Positions 22,598 through 33,173 are shown, counted from the first letter of the stretch. The stretch: DNA of 64,000 nucleotides from Nocardia aurantiaca (GCF_009708175.1 NZ_WMBB01000001.1:682001-746000); one strand, 5' to 3'. Program-made: numbers and translations. The notes: generated from the sequence alone by a model not told the origin.

Positions 22598-23938
22598 GTG
22601 ACCCTCGAACTCGATCGGCTCGGGGCGGCTGCCGAAACCACCCTTGTCACCCCCGCCCGGGTGCATGAGATCCTGGCTGCGAGCATTCTCGCCGACGGCT
22701 TCGACCTGGTGCTGGACCTGCGCAAATCCCGCGGCCGGCGCCTGGTGGACGCCCGTGACGGCACGGCATACCTGGACATGTTCGGCTTCTTCGCTTCCTC
22801 CACGCTGGGCATGAACCACCCGGCCCTGCTGGGCGACAGGCGCTTTCTGGCCGGCCTCACCGCGGCCGCTCTCAACAAGCCCAGCAACTCCGATGTCTAC
22901 ACGGTCGAAATGGCGCGCTTCGTCGACACTTTCGTGCGCGTGCTCGGCGATCCGCGGCTGCCGCACCTGTTCTTCATCGATGGTGGCGGACTCGCGGTCG
23001 AGAACGCCCTCAAAGCCGCCTTCGACTGGAAGTCGCGACACAACGAAATGCACGGGCGCTCAGCCGAACTCGGCACCAAGGTGCTGCACCTGACCGGCGC
23101 CTTCCACGGCCGCACCGGCTACACGCTCTCGCTCACCAACACCGATCCGGTCAAGACCGCGCGCTTCCCCAAATTCGACTGGCCGCGCATCGACACCCCC
23201 TATATCGGACCCGATCACCCCGACATCGAGGCCGCCGAACGGCACGCCCTCGACCAGGCGCACCGTGCCTTCGCCGAAAATCCGTACGACATAGCGTGTT
23301 TCATTGCCGAGCCGATTCAAGGCGAGGGCGGCGACCGGCACCTGCGGCCGGAGTTCCTGCGCGCGATCCAGCGGCTGTGCCATGAGCAGGACGCGCTGTT
23401 CATCCTCGACGAGGTGCAGACCGGCGTCGGCATGACCGGCAGCATGTGGGCCTACCAGCAGCTCGGCCTCGAGCCGGACGTCGTCGCCTTCGGCAAGAAG
23501 ACCCAGGTCTGCGGCATCATGGCGGGCGGCCGCGTGGACGAGGTGCCCGACAACGTCTTCCACGTCAGCTCGCGTCTGAACTCCACCTGGGGCGGCAACC
23601 TGGCCGACATGGTCCGGGCCCGCAGGATCTTCGAGGTGATGGAGCATGAGGATCTGGTGGGTCGCGCCCGTGAGCTGGGCCCGTACCTGCTGGCCCGGCT
23701 GACCGAATTGTCCACCGCCCATGCGGAAGTCACCGATCCGCGAGGTCGCGGCCTCTTGTGCGCGGTCAGCCTGGCGACCCCGGAGCTGCGCGATGCGGTG
23801 GTGAACCGGCTGCGGGAGCAAGAGCACGTGCTGATCCTCGGCACCGGCGAGCGCGGCATTCGCTTCCGGCCGCCGCTGACGGTAACCAGGGCGGAGCTGG
23901 ACGAAGCCGTGGACGCGCTCGAGCGCGTATTGGGTTGA
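22598..23938 (+). CDS. lat: L-lysine 6-transaminase
   Basis: A 446-residue class III PLP aminotransferase that moves the epsilon-amino group of lysine to 2-oxoglutarate, giving aminoadipate semialdehyde. Seen: MFGFFASSTLGMNHP, FIDGGGLAVENALKAAFDW, TGAFHGRTGYTLSLT, ILDEVQTGVGMTG and FGKKTQVCGI, with the PLP Lys. The length matches the M. tuberculosis Lat (about 449). GTG 22598 is preferred from the -10 box placement. In beta-lactam producers lat starts cephamycin synthesis, but no such genes are near, so here it serves lysine catabolism. Confidence 0.94.
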   Translation: MTLELDRLGAAAETTLVTPARVHEILAASILADGFDLVLDLRKSRGRRLVDARDGTAYLDMFGFFASSTLGMNHPALLGDRRFLAGLTAAALNKPSNSDVYTVEMARFVDTFVRVLGDPRLPHLFFIDGGGLAVENALKAAFDWKSRHNEMHGRSAELGTKVLHLTGAFHGRTGYTLSLTNTDPVKTARFPKFDWPRIDTPYIGPDHPDIEAAERHALDQAHRAFAENPYDIACFIAEPIQGEGGDRHLRPEFLRAIQRLCHEQDALFILDEVQTGVGMTGSMWAYQQLGLEPDVVAFGKKTQVCGIMAGGRVDEVPDNVFHVSSRLNSTWGGNLADMVRARRIFEVMEHEDLVGRARELGPYLLARLTELSTAHAEVTDPRGRGLLCAVSLATPELRDAVVNRLREQEHVLILGTGERGIRFRPPLTVTRAELDEAVDALERVLG

Positions 23939-24101
23939 GCCGCAACCCTAGCCGAAACGCCCGGATTGCCGCATTTGCTGAATCGTGCCTTTGACCGAAG
24001 CGGTTGGCGCGGAGCGACACTCCGCGATCGCGCCGCGACTGTCCATGTCGCCGCCTACTATTCGAAGACATGTCAGCTCACGGCAATGCCGACATGGCAC
24101 G

Positions 24102-25301
24102 GTGCGCCCTGTGATCGCGCGTGGTGCACGTCCGGGCCTGATTGTCGCCATAGCGATGCTGGCCGGTTGCTCGAGTGGTGAATCGGGCAACGCGCCGCAT
24201 TCTCCGACCCAGTCGGCCACTCCCTCCGCCGCGGCCGAGGCGGAGGGAGTGGCGCCGATGCCATTACCCGGCATGCCGCCCCCGCTCTCGCCCACCGATG
24301 TCTACGCGGCGACCCGCGAACTCAGCCCCGCCGTGGCCGACCAGCCCACCCGCGTCTACGTCCCCAACAGCGAGTCCAACACCATCACAGTCATCGACCC
24401 GGACAGCTTCCGGGTCATCGACACCTTCCCGGCCGGCGGCCACGAACCCCAGCATGTCGTTCCGGCGTACGACCTGCAGATGCTCTACGCCAACAACGAT
24501 CTCCCGATCGGCAGCGGCAGTCTGCTGCCCATCGACCCGCGCACCGGCAAACCGGGCGACCCCATACCCGTACGCGACCCGTACAACATGTATTTCACCC
24601 CGGACGGCGAATACGCCCTCGTGGTCGCCGAAGCCGACCGCTCCCTGGACTTCTACGACCCGCACAGCTGGGAGAAGCTGCACGACGTCGCGGTCCCCGA
24701 CTGCCTCGGCGTCAACCACATGGACTTCACCGCCGACGGCCGCACGGCGCTGGTCAGCTGTGAATTCAGCGGGCGCATGGCCGTCGTCGACATCGCGAGC
24801 CTGAGCCTGTTGCGCATGATCGACCTGCCCCGCGGCCGCTCCGGCATGCCGCAGGACGTCAAGCTCGCACCCGATGGCCGCACCTTCTACGTGGCCGACA
24901 TGATGGCCGACGGCATCTACGTCTTCGACGCCAAGACCTTCGACAACACCGGCTTCGTCGAGACCGGCGCGGGCGCCCACGGTCTCTACATCACTCGCGA
25001 CTCGCGGCAGATGCTCATCACCAACCGCACGGAGGGCAGCATCTCGGTCTGGGACTTCGCGACCGGACAGCTGGCGCGCAAGTGGCAGATTCCCGGCGGC
25101 GGCAGCCCGGATATGGGAAATCTCTCCGCTGACGGCCGCGTCTTCTGGGTCTCCGGCCGCAATCACAGCGAGGTGTATGCCATCGACATCGTCGAGTGGA
25201 AGCTGCTCGCGCGCATCCCCGTCGGCCGCGGCGCGCACGGGCTCACCATCTGGCCCCAGCCGGGCAGATACTCGACCGGCCATACCGGCGTCATGCGTTG
25301 A
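24102..25301 (+). CDS. Lipoprotein with YVTN/beta-propeller repeats
   Basis: A 399-residue predicted lipoprotein. After a short basic start a hydrophobic segment leads to the lipobox LAGC; the Cys would be acylated and the protein anchored outside the membrane. A Ser/Ala/Pro-rich linker is followed by about five or six blades with repeats such as VYVPNSESNTITVIDPD, ARVID/TFPAGGHEP and FTPDGEYALVVAEADRSLDFYD, typical of YVTN/NHL-like propellers. The start is uncertain: GTG 24102 or GTG 24111 both suit the signal, and neither has a strong ribosome site. Function unknown; binding or quinoprotein-like activity is possible. Confidence 0.75.
   Translation: MRPVIARGARPGLIVAIAMLAGCSSGESGNAPHSPTQSATPSAAAEAEGVAPMPLPGMPPPLSPTDVYAATRELSPAVADQPTRVYVPNSESNTITVIDPDSFRVIDTFPAGGHEPQHVVPAYDLQMLYANNDLPIGSGSLLPIDPRTGKPGDPIPVRDPYNMYFTPDGEYALVVAEADRSLDFYDPHSWEKLHDVAVPDCLGVNHMDFTADGRTALVSCEFSGRMAVVDIASLSLLRMIDLPRGRSGMPQDVKLAPDGRTFYVADMMADGIYVFDAKTFDNTGFVETGAGAHGLYITRDSRQMLITNRTEGSISVWDFATGQLARKWQIPGGGSPDMGNLSADGRVFWVSGRNHSEVYAIDIVEWKLLARIPVGRGAHGLTIWPQPGRYSTGHTGVMR
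24216..24253 (+). repeat. Perfect 15-bp inverted repeat inside the lipoprotein gene
   Basis: Arms at 24216-24230 (GCCACTCCCTCCGCC) and 24239-24253 with an 8-nt loop, about 115 nt after the start codon in the Ala/Ser linker codons. In mRNA it would form a very stable hairpin. Confidence 0.8.
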
Positions 25302-25335
25302 GCGCCTCGGCATTCCGACGCCCGCGCGGGTCGCG

Positions 25336-25384
25336 ATCCCGGCCGGCCCCGGGTGTGTGGACCCGGCCAAAACCGGGCCGGGAT
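25336..25384 (+). terminator. GC-rich hairpin after the lipoprotein gene
   Basis: Arms ATCCCGGCC (25336-25344) and GGCCGGGAT (25376-25384) enclose a further CCCGG/CCGGG pairing. No T-tract. Confidence 0.45.
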
Positions 25385-25535
25385 GACTGGGGGAATTCGC
25401 TATTGAACGACGTTCGAGTCCCGCCGGCGCCGCGACCGAATCGCGTGCTCTACCTGCGGCTTTCTACTGGCGGGCAGTCAATAGCCGTACTCGCGAGTAG
25501 CCCCGTCTGGATTACGAAGGGGGTCTGGTACTGGT

Positions 25536-25541
25536 TACACT
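25536..25541 (+). promoter_or_regulatory. -10 box of accD5, leaderless
   Basis: TACACT ends 7 nt before ATG 25549; TTACGA at 25512-25517 is a possible -35 (18-bp spacing). Confidence 0.55.
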
Positions 25542-25548
25542 CCCCGTC

Positions 25549-27186
25549 ATGACGAGTGTCCAGCATCAGCCTTCGCCGGGTCCGGCGGGAGCCCCCGATA
25601 TCCACACCACCGCCGGCAAGCTGGCTGACCTGCGCAATCGGCTGGAAGAGGCCAAGCACCCGATGGGTGAGGCCGCGGTCGACAAGGTCCACGCCAAGGG
25701 CAAGATGACCGCGCGCGAGCGCATCCTCGCTCTGCTGGACGAGGGCTCGTTCGTCGAACTCGACGCGCTCGCCCGCCACCGCAGCGTGAACTTCGGTCTG
25801 GAGAACCAGCGTCCGCTGGGCGACGGCGTGGTGACCGGCTACGGCACCATCGACGGCCGCGACGTCTGCATCTTCTCCCAGGACGTCACCGTCTTCGGCG
25901 GCTCCCTCGGCGAGGTGTACGGCGAGAAGATCGTCAAGGTCATGGATCTGGCGCTCAAGACCGGCCGCCCGCTGATCGGAATCAATGAGGGCGCCGGCGC
26001 GCGCATCCAGGAAGGCGTTGTCTCCCTGGGCCTTTACGGTGAGATCTTCCACCGCAACATCCAGGCCTCGGGTGTCATCCCGCAGATCTCGCTGATCATG
26101 GGCCCGGCCGCCGGCGGTCACGTCTACTCGCCCGCGCTGACCGACTTCGTGGTCATGGTCGACCAGACCTCGCAGATGTTCGTGACCGGTCCCGACGTCA
26201 TCAAGACCGTCACCGGCGAGGAAGTCACCATGGAGGAGTTGGGCGGCGCCCACACCCACATGGTGAAGTCCGGTGTGGCGCACTATGTCGCCTCCGGCGA
26301 GCAGGACGCCCTGGACTACGTGCGCGATCTGCTGAGCTACCTGCCCAGCAACAACCGCGCCGAAGCCCCGCGCTTCCCGGCCACCGCGTCCGCCGGCGCC
26401 ATCGAGGAGAACCTCACCGAGGCCGACCTCGAGCTGGACACCATCGTCCCGGACTCGCCGAACCAGCCCTACGACATGCACGAGGTCATCAAGCGCTTGG
26501 TGGATGACGAGGAGTTCCTCGAGGTCCAGGCCGAACGCGCGATGAACGTGATCGTCGGCTTCGCCCGCATCGACGGCCGCAGCGTCGGTTTCGTGGCCAA
26601 CCAGCCCTCGCAGTTCGCGGGCTGCCTCGACATCGACGCCTCGGAGAAGGCCGCACGCTTCGTGCGCACCTGCGATGCCTTCAACGTCCCGATCATCACC
26701 CTGGTCGACGTTCCCGGCTTCCTGCCCGGCACCGGCCAGGAGTACAACGGCATCATTCGCCGCGGAGCCAAGCTGCTCTACGCCTACGGTGAGGCCACTG
26801 TGGGCAAAATCACAATCATCACCCGCAAGGCCTACGGCGGCGCCTACGACGTCATGGGTTCCAAGCACATGGGCGCCGATGTGAACCTCGCGTGGCCGAC
26901 CGCCCAGATCGCCGTCATGGGCGCCTCGGGCGCCGTCGGCTTCGTCTACCGCAAGCAGCTGCAGCAGGCCGCCGCCGAGGGCAGCGATGTCGATGCGCTG
27001 CGCCTCGAGCTGCAGAACGAGTACGAGGACACCCTGGTGAACCCGTACGTGGCTGCCGAGCGCGGCTACGTCGACGCGGTCATCCCGCCCTCGCACACCC
27101 GTGGCCAGATCGTGTCGGCACTGCGTCTACTGGAACGCAAGATGGTGTCCATGCCGCCGAAGAAGCACGGCAACATTCCGCTCTGA
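25549..27186 (+). CDS. accD5: Propionyl/acyl-CoA carboxylase carboxyltransferase (beta) subunit
   Basis: The 545-residue carboxyltransferase subunit transfers CO2 from carboxybiotin to propionyl-CoA, making methylmalonyl-CoA for methyl-branched lipids and propionate disposal. Seen: two crotonase-like halves, with [14 protein letters not shown], the [13 protein letters not shown] oxyanion region, [13 protein letters not shown], and in the second half [12 protein letters not shown] and [13 protein letters not shown]. It belongs to a complex with AccE5 and the biotinylated AccA3, both encoded nearby on the same strand. The mRNA is probably leaderless. Confidence 0.95.
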   Translation: MTSVQHQPSPGPAGAPDIHTTAGKLADLRNRLEEAKHPMGEAAVDKVHAKGKMTARERILALLDEGSFVELDALARHRSVNFGLENQRPLGDGVVTGYGTIDGRDVCIFSQDVTVFGGSLGEVYGEKIVKVMDLALKTGRPLIGINEGAGARIQEGVVSLGLYGEIFHRNIQASGVIPQISLIMGPAAGGHVYSPALTDFVVMVDQTSQMFVTGPDVIKTVTGEEVTMEELGGAHTHMVKSGVAHYVASGEQDALDYVRDLLSYLPSNNRAEAPRFPATASAGAIEENLTEADLELDTIVPDSPNQPYDMHEVIKRLVDDEEFLEVQAERAMNVIVGFARIDGRSVGFVANQPSQFAGCLDIDASEKAARFVRTCDAFNVPIITLVDVPGFLPGTGQEYNGIIRRGAKLLYAYGEATVGKITIITRKAYGGAYDVMGSKHMGADVNLAWPTAQIAVMGASGAVGFVYRKQLQQAAAEGSDVDALRLELQNEYEDTLVNPYVAAERGYVDAVIPPSHTRGQIVSALRLLERKMVSMPPKKHGNIPL

Positions 27187-27389
27187 TAATGCGATATGCG
27201 CGGTGTGGGGCGCACACTGTCGAATGGGACAAAGGACTCGTACCGCGCACGATCGCCTCATCCGAGCAAAGATGTTCAGGAATGGCCCTCGCCGTCGGGG
27301 GTTGTATCGAATACCGTTTGCGTCCCGGACACGCTCCGGCCGCGAACGAGCCGCACACCCTGCGGCATACGGACAGGAGGACTGGCGCT

Positions 27390-27713
27390 GTGACGACCAT
27401 GGCCGATGAAGAAGTACTGCGCGCCGCCGAACTGGATCTAGCCGTCGATGAACTGGCGGACGCCGTGGACACGGCCGTCACCGAGGCTGAACCGGGGAGC
27501 ACCGGGCCGGTCATCCGGGTCCTCAAGGGCAACCCGACCGATGTCGAGCTCGCCGCTCTGCTCTGCGTGTTCGCCGCCGCGTCGGCGAGCGCCTCCGCCG
27601 CTCCGGCCGACCCCGGCCCGGCCGACATGTGGGGCGTTCCGACCCTGCTGCACCGCGGCTCCTCGCCCTTCTCGCCCTACGCTTTTCCGGCGCTTTCGCA
27701 CCTGCGTGACTGA
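27390..27713 (+). CDS. accE5: Acyl-CoA carboxylase epsilon subunit
   Basis: A 107-residue protein that strengthens binding between AccD5 and AccA3. The family signature IRVLKGNPTDVELAALLCVFAAA is clear in the middle; the N-terminal 50 residues are acidic and helical as in AccE5. The GTG at 27390 is chosen because AGGAGG lies 9 nt upstream. It follows accD5 by 203 bp and precedes maf by 6 bp, as expected for the acc cluster. Confidence 0.88.
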   Translation: MTTMADEEVLRAAELDLAVDELADAVDTAVTEAEPGSTGPVIRVLKGNPTDVELAALLCVFAAASASASAAPADPGPADMWGVPTLLHRGSSPFSPYAFPALSHLRD

Positions 27714-27719
27714 CGGCCT

Positions 27720-28361
27720 GTGACCGTCTTCGTACTCGCGTCCCAATCTCCGGCCCGACTCGGCGTCCTGCGCAATGCGGGCGTCGAGCCGGTGGTCCGG
27801 GTTTCCCATGTGGACGAGGACGCGGTGGTCGCGGCACTGCCCGCGGATACCGCGCCCGATCGAGTGGTGATCGAACTGGCCCGCGCCAAGGCTCGGGAGA
27901 TAGCCGGGCGGCTGGCCGCCGATCCCGCCTTCGCCGATTCCGTTGTGGTGGGCTGCGATTCGATGCTGCTCGTGGACGGCGTGCTGCAGGGCAAGCCCGT
28001 CACTCCCGAGGTCGCACGCGCGCGCTGGGCCGAGATGGCCGGGCGCAGCGCCGATCTGCTCACCGGTCACTGCGTGCTGCGCCTGAGCGACGGTGAGATC
28101 ATCGGCGAGGCCGCCGACTGCAGTTCCACCACGGTACATTTCGCCAAGCCCGAGCCGGACGAACTCGACGCCTATATCGCGACGGGGGAGCCGCTTCAGG
28201 TCGCCGGATCCTTCACCCTGGACGGCCTGGGCGGCTGGTTCGTGGACAAGATCGACGGTGATCCGTCGAGTGTGATCGGTATCGGCCTGCCGCTCGTTCG
28301 TCGGCTACTTGCCGAAGTAGGCGTCGGTATTGCGCAGCTGTGGATCGGTGGCCGCGCGTAG
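27720..28361 (+). CDS. maf: Maf-like nucleotide pyrophosphatase
   Basis: A 213-residue Maf/Ham1-type enzyme that hydrolyses dTTP/UTP or modified nucleotides to monophosphates, cleansing the nucleotide pool and affecting septation. Seen: LASQSPARLGVLRNAG at the N-terminus (S-x-S-P-R-R like loop), VVVGCDSMLLVDG with acidic catalytic residues, and GKPVTPEVARARW. GTG start, 6 nt after accE5, so co-transcribed. Its 3' end overlaps the convergent HTH regulator gene by 57 nt. Confidence 0.9.
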   Translation: MTVFVLASQSPARLGVLRNAGVEPVVRVSHVDEDAVVAALPADTAPDRVVIELARAKAREIAGRLAADPAFADSVVVGCDSMLLVDGVLQGKPVTPEVARARWAEMAGRSADLLTGHCVLRLSDGEIIGEAADCSSTTVHFAKPEPDELDAYIATGEPLQVAGSFTLDGLGGWFVDKIDGDPSSVIGIGLPLVRRLLAEVGVGIAQLWIGGRA

Positions 28362-29108
28362 CTGCGGTTCCGTGGTGGTCCGCAATTGCGGTGCGATACG
28401 GCTGGTCGAGGGCGCTAGTCGAGGCTCGCCGGGTTCGACCTGATCCTCCTCGCCCTCGGCGTCCCCGGTGCGGCCCTGCAATAGTTCCAGACGCGCGACG
28501 CACAGTTCGGGTTCCACGAAGGGGTGCAGGCGCACGGTCACGCTCTCGCGACCGCCGTTGCGGTCCAGCACTTCTCGCATGAGTCCCAGGTGCGCGCCGC
28601 ACACCACCTCGGAGTGGGTGCGGGCCAGTTCGCGGAGGGGGCAGGCGGTCATCCGGATCAGCGCCTGCTCATCGGTCTCGCTGGCGTGGTCGCGCTCGGG
28701 GGCGAAGCCGAGTTCCGACATCAGGGTGACGGTGAGGTCCTTGGCGTCGTCGAGCGACTCGACGGGCTGGTCCACCGATTCCAGTTTCGCGCCCCAGGCC
28801 CGGCCGGCCGCGATGGCGGCGTCTGAGCGGCGGCGCGGATCGGTGCCGAGCTGATCGGCCAGCACCTGGGCCAATTCCTGATAACCGACCGATCGCTGTA
28901 CAGCCGTATAGCCGATGCGGGGGCGGCCGCGGCCGCGCGGCGGCTGCTGGAATTGGCGGACCAGCGATTCGCGGGTGAGGACGTCCAAATGGAAACGGAC
29001 CGTTGTCACATGTTGTCCGGTGACGCGCGCCAGTTCCTGGGCATCGAGAGGCTCGCTGGCGCCACGTAGGATCGCAAGCAGTCGCCGTCGCGGCCAAGAA
29101 TCGGACAT
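28305..29108 (-). CDS. ArsR/SufR-like HTH regulator with three conserved Cys
   Basis: A 267-residue regulator. Residues 8-60 form a winged helix (LARVTGQHVTTVRFHLDVL recognition region), followed by RGRGRPR, typical of DeoR/ArsR-like SufR relatives. Three Cys (156, 170, 203) sit in ACPLRELARTHSEVVC and EPELC, an arrangement seen in predicted Fe-S or metal-sensing members. Residues 213-267 are a low-complexity tail with three PQLR repeats, and this tail is encoded where the gene overlaps maf. AGGAGG precedes ATG 29108. Divergent from the rhodanese gene, so it may regulate it; the ligand is inferred. Confidence 0.75.
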   Translation of the reverse strand: MSDSWPRRRLLAILRGASEPLDAQELARVTGQHVTTVRFHLDVLTRESLVRQFQQPPRGRGRPRIGYTAVQRSVGYQELAQVLADQLGTDPRRRSDAAIAAGRAWGAKLESVDQPVESLDDAKDLTVTLMSELGFAPERDHASETDEQALIRMTACPLRELARTHSEVVCGAHLGLMREVLDRNGGRESVTVRLHPFVEPELCVARLELLQGRTGDAEGEEDQVEPGEPRLAPSTSRIAPQLRTTTEPQLRAATDPQLRNTDAYFGK

Positions 29109-29135
29109 AGCTCACCCCTCCTCTTGAAAGACTTT

Positions 29136-29174
29136 ATCGGATGAAGCTGCGCTTAATTCGCTCAATCATCCGAT
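29136..29174. promoter_or_regulatory. Inverted repeat ATCGGATGA-N21-TCATCCGAT
   Basis: Perfect 9-bp arms at 29136-29144 and 29166-29174 between the divergent regulator and rhodanese genes; a candidate operator for the Cys-containing HTH protein. Confidence 0.5.
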
Positions 29175-29183
29175 TCGTGATCT

Positions 29184-29195
29184 GAAACGAGTTTC
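29184..29195. promoter_or_regulatory. Palindrome GAAAC-GA-GTTTC
   Basis: A 12-bp palindrome between the divergent genes, 17 nt before a possible rhodanese -10 box (TACGAT, 29212-29217). Confidence 0.4.
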
Positions 29196-29273
29196 GTAAC
29201 CGCCACATGCCTACGATCGGTGCTGAGATTCGAACCGCCAATACCTAACCCACCACGCGTGAAGGACCACAAC

Positions 29274-30173
29274 GTGCCCGTCGCTCCGGATCCGCATCAC
29301 TCATTCGGCTCCTACGCACATCCTCACCGACTAGTAACCACAGAGTGGCTGTCGGCAAACATCGGCACGCCGGGACTCAAGATCATCGAGTCCAACGAGG
29401 ACATATTGCTATACGACATCGGACACGTGCCGGGGGCCATCAAGATCGACTGGCGCACCGAGCTGATCGATCCGCGTACCCGCGATGTCATCGACGGCGC
29501 GGCCTTCGCCAACCTTATGCGGGCCAAGGGTATCGAGCGCGACGACACCGTGGTCGTCTACGGCGACAAATCCAACGGCACCGCGGCCGCCACCCTGTGG
29601 GTGTTCTCCCTCTTCGGACATGAGGACGTGCGCCTGCTGGACGGCGGCCGCGACGCCTGGATCTCCGAGGCCCGCGAGACCACCTTCGAGGTGCCGTCCG
29701 CCGGGCTGGGCGACTACCCCGTGGCCGATCGCGACGATAAATCCTCCCGGGCCTTCCGCCGGGACGTGATCGCGCATCTCGGCGGGCCGCTCATCGATTC
29801 GCGTGCCTTCGACGAGTACACCGGCGAACTCGTCGTTCTCGATCGCCCCGAGGAGCAGGCGCTGCGCGCCGGGCACATACCCACCGCCGTCAACATTCCG
29901 TGGACCGCCTCGGTCGGCGCGGACGCCCGCTTCCGCCCGCGTGCCGAGCTCGACGTCATCTACGGCGCGGTCGCCAATGGCATTGCCCCCATGGTGTACT
30001 CCCGTGTCGGCGAGCGATCCGCCCTGACCTGGTTCGTTCTCACCTACCTGCTGGGCGTGCACGGTGTCCGCAACTACGACGGCTCCTGGACCGAGTGGGC
30101 CAATGCGGTCGGCGCGCCCATCGCGATCGGTGAACAACCCGGTGCTGTGCCCGAGGTCGTGGCAAGCTCGTAA
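29274..30173 (+). CDS. sseA: SseA-type tandem rhodanese lacking the catalytic Cys
   Basis: A 299-residue two-domain rhodanese that aligns along its length with actinobacterial SseA thiosulfate sulfurtransferases. The start, GTG 29274, has GAAGGA 7 nt upstream. The C-terminal domain should carry the persulfide-forming Cys in a YCRIGERSSHTWF-type loop. Here it reads [13 protein letters not shown], with Ser243 (codon TCC at 30000-30002) where the Cys should be. The rest of the loop (R-x-G-E-R-S) is intact. It therefore cannot form the usual Cys persulfide; it may bind sulfur compounds, act as a scaffold, or be decaying. M. tuberculosis has a sufE-like gene (Rv3284) between sseA and accA3; it is absent here. 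Confidence 0.85.
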   Translation: MPVAPDPHHSFGSYAHPHRLVTTEWLSANIGTPGLKIIESNEDILLYDIGHVPGAIKIDWRTELIDPRTRDVIDGAAFANLMRAKGIERDDTVVVYGDKSNGTAAATLWVFSLFGHEDVRLLDGGRDAWISEARETTFEVPSAGLGDYPVADRDDKSSRAFRRDVIAHLGGPLIDSRAFDEYTGELVVLDRPEEQALRAGHIPTAVNIPWTASVGADARFRPRAELDVIYGAVANGIAPMVYSRVGERSALTWFVLTYLLGVHGVRNYDGSWTEWANAVGAPIAIGEQPGAVPEVVASS

Positions 30174-30330
30174 CGCACGAGGCCCTCCGGGGAGATTCAC
30201 TGGACAAGGTGTCGGGAGAGTCTGGTAGAACAGGTTCTAAAAAGGCGGGCTCCAAGAGTCGCTTCGCCCACTCCCTGGGCCTACTCTTCGGTAGCCCTAT
30301 CCTCGGTTCGGTGATTGTTGGCACGATGCC

Positions 30331-30336
30331 TACACT
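30331..30336 (+). promoter_or_regulatory. Possible -10 box of accA3
   Basis: TACACT lies 38 nt before GTG 30374, leaving a short leader that carries AGGAGG at 30364-30369. Confidence 0.4.
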
Positions 30337-30373
30337 GCCGACAGACGAAAGTATCCAGAGCACAGGAGGCTCA

Positions 30374-32167
<1,794 letters not shown>

Positions 32168-32179
32168 CGCAACATCTTT

Positions 32180-32219
32180 CGCGAGTGGCCGCTCATCTGC
32201 AGGTGAGCGGCCACTCGCG
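32180..32219 (+). terminator. 16-bp hairpin terminator after accA3
   Basis: Perfect arms 32180-32195 and 32204-32219, starting 12 nt after the stop codon. The loop contains CTGCAG. Confidence 0.75.
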
Positions 32220-32220
32220 C

Positions 32221-32226
32221 TAATGT
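32221..32226 (+). promoter_or_regulatory. -10 box of the DUF1707 gene, leaderless
   Basis: TAATGT begins 1 nt after the accA3 terminator stem and ends 6 nt before ATG 32233. Confidence 0.55.
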
Positions 32227-32232
32227 CATGGC

Positions 32233-32664
32233 ATGGCTGAACCACCCGAGATCCGTATCGGCACCGTCGAGCGCGAGGACGCGATGAAGCGGCTGTCGGA
32301 TCATTTCGCGGCGGGTCGCCTCAGTGTCGCGGAGTTCGACGAGCGCAGCGGAATCGTGGCCGCGGCCCTGACGCGTGGCGACATCGACAAGGTGTTCACG
32401 GATCTGCCGGAGCCGGTGGCGGAGAAAAGCGTTCCGGCGCAACGGGAGTTCGCGGTTCGGCCCTCGCACGGGCCCCGGCGGGTCATGGCGGTCATCCCGA
32501 TTCTGGCGGTGATCCTGTTCTTCGTGACCCATCAGTGGTGGGTGTTCCTGCTCATCCCGCTGGCGGGTGCGGTGTTGTTCGGGGAGGGCAAGCGGGAGCG
32601 GCAGCGGCTGGATCGCCGGGATCGCCGGCGGCAGCGGCGGCTGGATCGGGGGCGTGAGGACTGA
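32233..32664 (+). CDS. DUF1707-domain membrane protein
   Basis: A 143-residue protein. Residues 7-60 match the DUF1707/SHOCT-like domain common at the N-terminus of small actinobacterial membrane proteins (IGTVEREDAMKRLSDHFAAGRLSVAEFDERSG). Two hydrophobic segments (about 78-94 and 98-112) form a hairpin in the membrane, and the last 30 residues are strongly basic (RRDRRRQRRLDRGRED). Function unknown. Its stop codon overlaps the next start (TGATG), so the two are co-translated. Confidence 0.8.
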   Translation: MAEPPEIRIGTVEREDAMKRLSDHFAAGRLSVAEFDERSGIVAAALTRGDIDKVFTDLPEPVAEKSVPAQREFAVRPSHGPRRVMAVIPILAVILFFVTHQWWVFLLIPLAGAVLFGEGKRERQRLDRRDRRRQRRLDRGRED

Positions 32665-33008
32665 TGGAACCCATCGAGATCAATGCGGGCAGCTGGTATC
32701 TGCGGGCCCTGCGCGCCGACGACCGCATCGACGACCGCCCCGCGCTGGCCGATGGCGGCATCACCGATCCCGGCTATGTGGCCCGGCGCAGTGCGGAATG
32801 GGCCGAGGAGACCCACTTCTCATGGGCGGTGTGCGTGCCCACCACCGCGGAGATGGTCGCCGAGATCGGCGTACGGCCCAATCCGGACGGCACCGCGACC
32901 GTGACCGGCTGGGCGCGTACGGGATACGACGCCGCGCTCGAGGATGGCCTGGTGACGGTGCGCCGCTTCGTCGTGGGCGCACTGGGCCTGGAACCGCTCG
33001 ACGCCTGA
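32664..33008 (+). CDS. Small hypothetical protein coupled to the DUF1707 gene
   Basis: A 114-residue soluble protein that I do not recognise securely. The start MEPIEINAGSWYLRALRADDRIDD resembles the N-terminal strand of GNAT acetyltransferases, but no acetyl-CoA loop (Q/RxxGxG/A) is present, so if related it is degenerate. The start codon overlaps the previous stop. Confidence 0.65.
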   Translation: MEPIEINAGSWYLRALRADDRIDDRPALADGGITDPGYVARRSAEWAEETHFSWAVCVPTTAEMVAEIGVRPNPDGTATVTGWARTGYDAALEDGLVTVRRFVVGALGLEPLDA

Positions 33009-33173
33009 TTCCGGCCTACGCCGTGTCCGGTCCGGACATCGATCTGATGCTAGAAAGTCCACCTCTACCAGCCCTGATGTGGTTCGCCCCGGAAATAATC
33101 GGTCGTGCCCGGTCGGGGTCCCAGGTCATCCTGGAGTCGCATCCGAAACCGACGACCAGGGGAGGAAGCGGCT

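Noticed and set aside
20456-23938. Part of a cephamycin/beta-lactam cluster
   Set aside because: lat and pcd occur without pcbAB, pcbC or cef genes; flanks are housekeeping genes, and the same set exists in mycobacteria.
24216-24253. Insertion element end at the lipoprotein hairpin
   Set aside because: No second inverted repeat, transposase or target duplication is seen and the reading frame is intact.
30209-30373. N-terminal extension of accA3 or a hidden sufE in the gap after sseA
   Set aside because: None of the frames resembles SufE, and GTG 30374 has a perfect AGGAGG; the extension is not like any biotin carboxylase.
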